Shown here: positions 6,402 through 6,717 of the stretch, in pieces
Layout: the number at the start of each line of letters is the position of its first letter
Numbering within the stretch: the first letter of the stretch is position 1
DNA from: Oscillospiraceae bacterium
GTDB lineage: Bacteria > Bacillota > Clostridia > Oscillospirales > Ruminococcaceae
Length of the DNA: 6,717 nucleotides
NCBI GenBank assembly: GCA_900752625.1
Contig: CAADWC010000187.1
Location: forward strand, 1-6,717
Direction of reading: 5' to 3'
Position numbers and translations under genes: made by a program
Notes under the pieces: generated by a model
Told to the model about the DNA's origin: nothing
Databases searched by the model: none
What the model saw: the letters and a program-made list of their open reading frames with translations, nothing else

Positions 6402-6497
6402 TTTGCTTCCCTACAATGGTATTAACCAACAGGTTCAAAGGGTCAGGTTCTACCTTCTCAACTCAGCCGCCGTAACAAGCGCCAGTCCCCCTGCAAA
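6402..6497 (-). ncRNA. TPP riboswitch aptamer (THI element)
   Basis: The - strand carries the conserved THI-box elements in order. P1 is TTTGC (6497-6493) pairing with GCAAA (6406-6402). Then come GGGG near 6491-6487, GGCTGAGTTGAGA, a small AGGT-AGA-ACCT hairpin (P3), the near-invariant ACCCTTTGAACCTG, a GGTTAATACC hairpin (P4), and TGTAGGGAAGC closing into P1. When TPP is bound the aptamer should fold and allow the downstream terminator to form, switching off thiD-thiC. Compared with the usual CTGAGA, the T-loop region reads CTGAG followed by TTGAGA, a local duplication-like variation. The P4 region is also slightly shortened. The identification is secure; the exact ends are judged by P1 pairing. 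Confidence 0.95.
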
Positions 6498-6519
6498 TCC
6501 GAATATTCACTTTTTATAC

Positions 6520-6548
6520 AGTATATCATCTTTTTCTGAAAAAGTCAA
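6520..6548 (-). promoter_or_regulatory. Sigma-A promoter for the thi operon
   Basis: On the - strand the -35 box TTGACT (6548-6543) and the -10 box TATACT (6525-6520) are exactly 17 bases apart, each one mismatch from consensus. Transcription should begin near 6513, about 15 bases before the riboswitch P1 stem, so the whole aptamer is transcribed. This is the best promoter in the window. Confidence 0.88.
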
Positions 6549-6598
6549 GTTCGCATCCGAATGTTTTACAGAAATAATTGTTCAGTTGTCAATGATAG

Positions 6599-6626
6599 TT
6601 GACACATACTCTCAAAAAAATATAGT
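6599..6626 (+). promoter_or_regulatory. Divergent + strand promoter toward the right edge
   Basis: TTGACA (6599-6604, a perfect -35 box) is followed after 16 bases by TATAGT (6621-6626, one mismatch in the -10 box). Start of transcription would be near 6633, giving a leader of about 48 bases before the ATG at 6681. The -35 box forms an inverted repeat with TGTCAA (6587-6592), which read on the - strand is also TTGACA. The leader contains the palindrome GCAAATTTGC (6642-6651). Confidence 0.65.
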
Positions 6627-6680
6627 GATAAGTAGAATATCGCAAATTTGCATCTTGTAGGAGCCGGAGGCGACGGAGAA

Positions 6681-6717
6681 ATGAAAATTTGCGGGCGGCT
6701 CACATTACCGCAAGGTA
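6681..6717 (+). CDS. Start of an unidentified rightward gene, cut by the window end
   Basis: An ATG at 6681 opens a frame of 12 complete codons (MKICGRLTLPQG) that runs off the window. CGGAGG (6665-6670) lies ten bases upstream and a second GGAG (6675-6678) two bases upstream, and a good promoter precedes it. The frame is open back to a TAG at 6633, so a longer start such as TTG at 6648 is possible but less likely. Too little is visible to name a family. It is divergent from the thi operon, so it need not be related to thiamine. Confidence 0.5.
   Translation, partial: MKICGRLTLPQG

Noticed and set aside
1..6717. CRISPR arrays, tRNA or rRNA genes, and insertion sequences.
   Set aside because: I saw no regularly spaced direct repeats, no tRNA or rRNA-like conserved segments, and no transposase frame with terminal inverted repeats.

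Overview
The window looks like a chromosomal segment of a low-to-mid-GC Firmicute, most likely a clostridial gut-type organism related to Ruminococcus or Oscillospiraceae. The reasons are a short ThiC of about 437 residues with a C-terminal Cys cluster, a ThiW-type vitamin transporter subunit, strong AGGAGG-type ribosome binding sites, and a TPP riboswitch that appears to act through an intrinsic terminator. The placement rests on gene style only, since no rRNA or taxonomic marker is present.

Left part (1-1892, + strand): the tail of an unrecognised Cys- and Trp-containing small protein is followed by an ABC ATPase and an overlapping six-helix ABC-2 type permease. Together they form a compact export or immunity-like cassette. 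It is visibly more AT-rich than what follows (hand counts of about 28-37% GC in two 60-base samples, against about 45-60% in two samples of the thi genes). It ends in a long perfect hairpin that serves as a two-way terminator.

Main part (1893-6548, - strand): a thiamine gene set is read leftwards in the order promoter, TPP riboswitch, leader terminator, thiD, thiC, terminator-like hairpin, thiW, thiM, thiE. ThiC makes HMP-P from the purine intermediate AIR. ThiD phosphorylates HMP and HMP-P to HMP-PP. ThiW is the substrate-binding subunit for import of the thiazole alcohol HET, and ThiM phosphorylates HET. ThiE joins HMP-PP and HET-P to thiamine phosphate. Pyrimidine synthesis is therefore present together with thiazole salvage; no thiazole synthesis genes (thiG, thiH, thiS, thiF) occur in the window. 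ThiD-thiC and thiW-thiM-thiE are tightly packed (2-base gap, 4-base overlap, 11-base overlap). A 317-base hairpin-rich spacer separates thiC from thiW and has no recognisable TPP riboswitch.

Right edge (6549-6717): a good + strand promoter lies back to back with the thi promoter region and leads into a probable gene start at 6681, cut by the window end.

The thi genes are well-known biology. The parts least explained by known families are the partial protein with its ABC cassette at the left edge, the structured thiC-thiW spacer, and the unidentified gene starting at the right edge.
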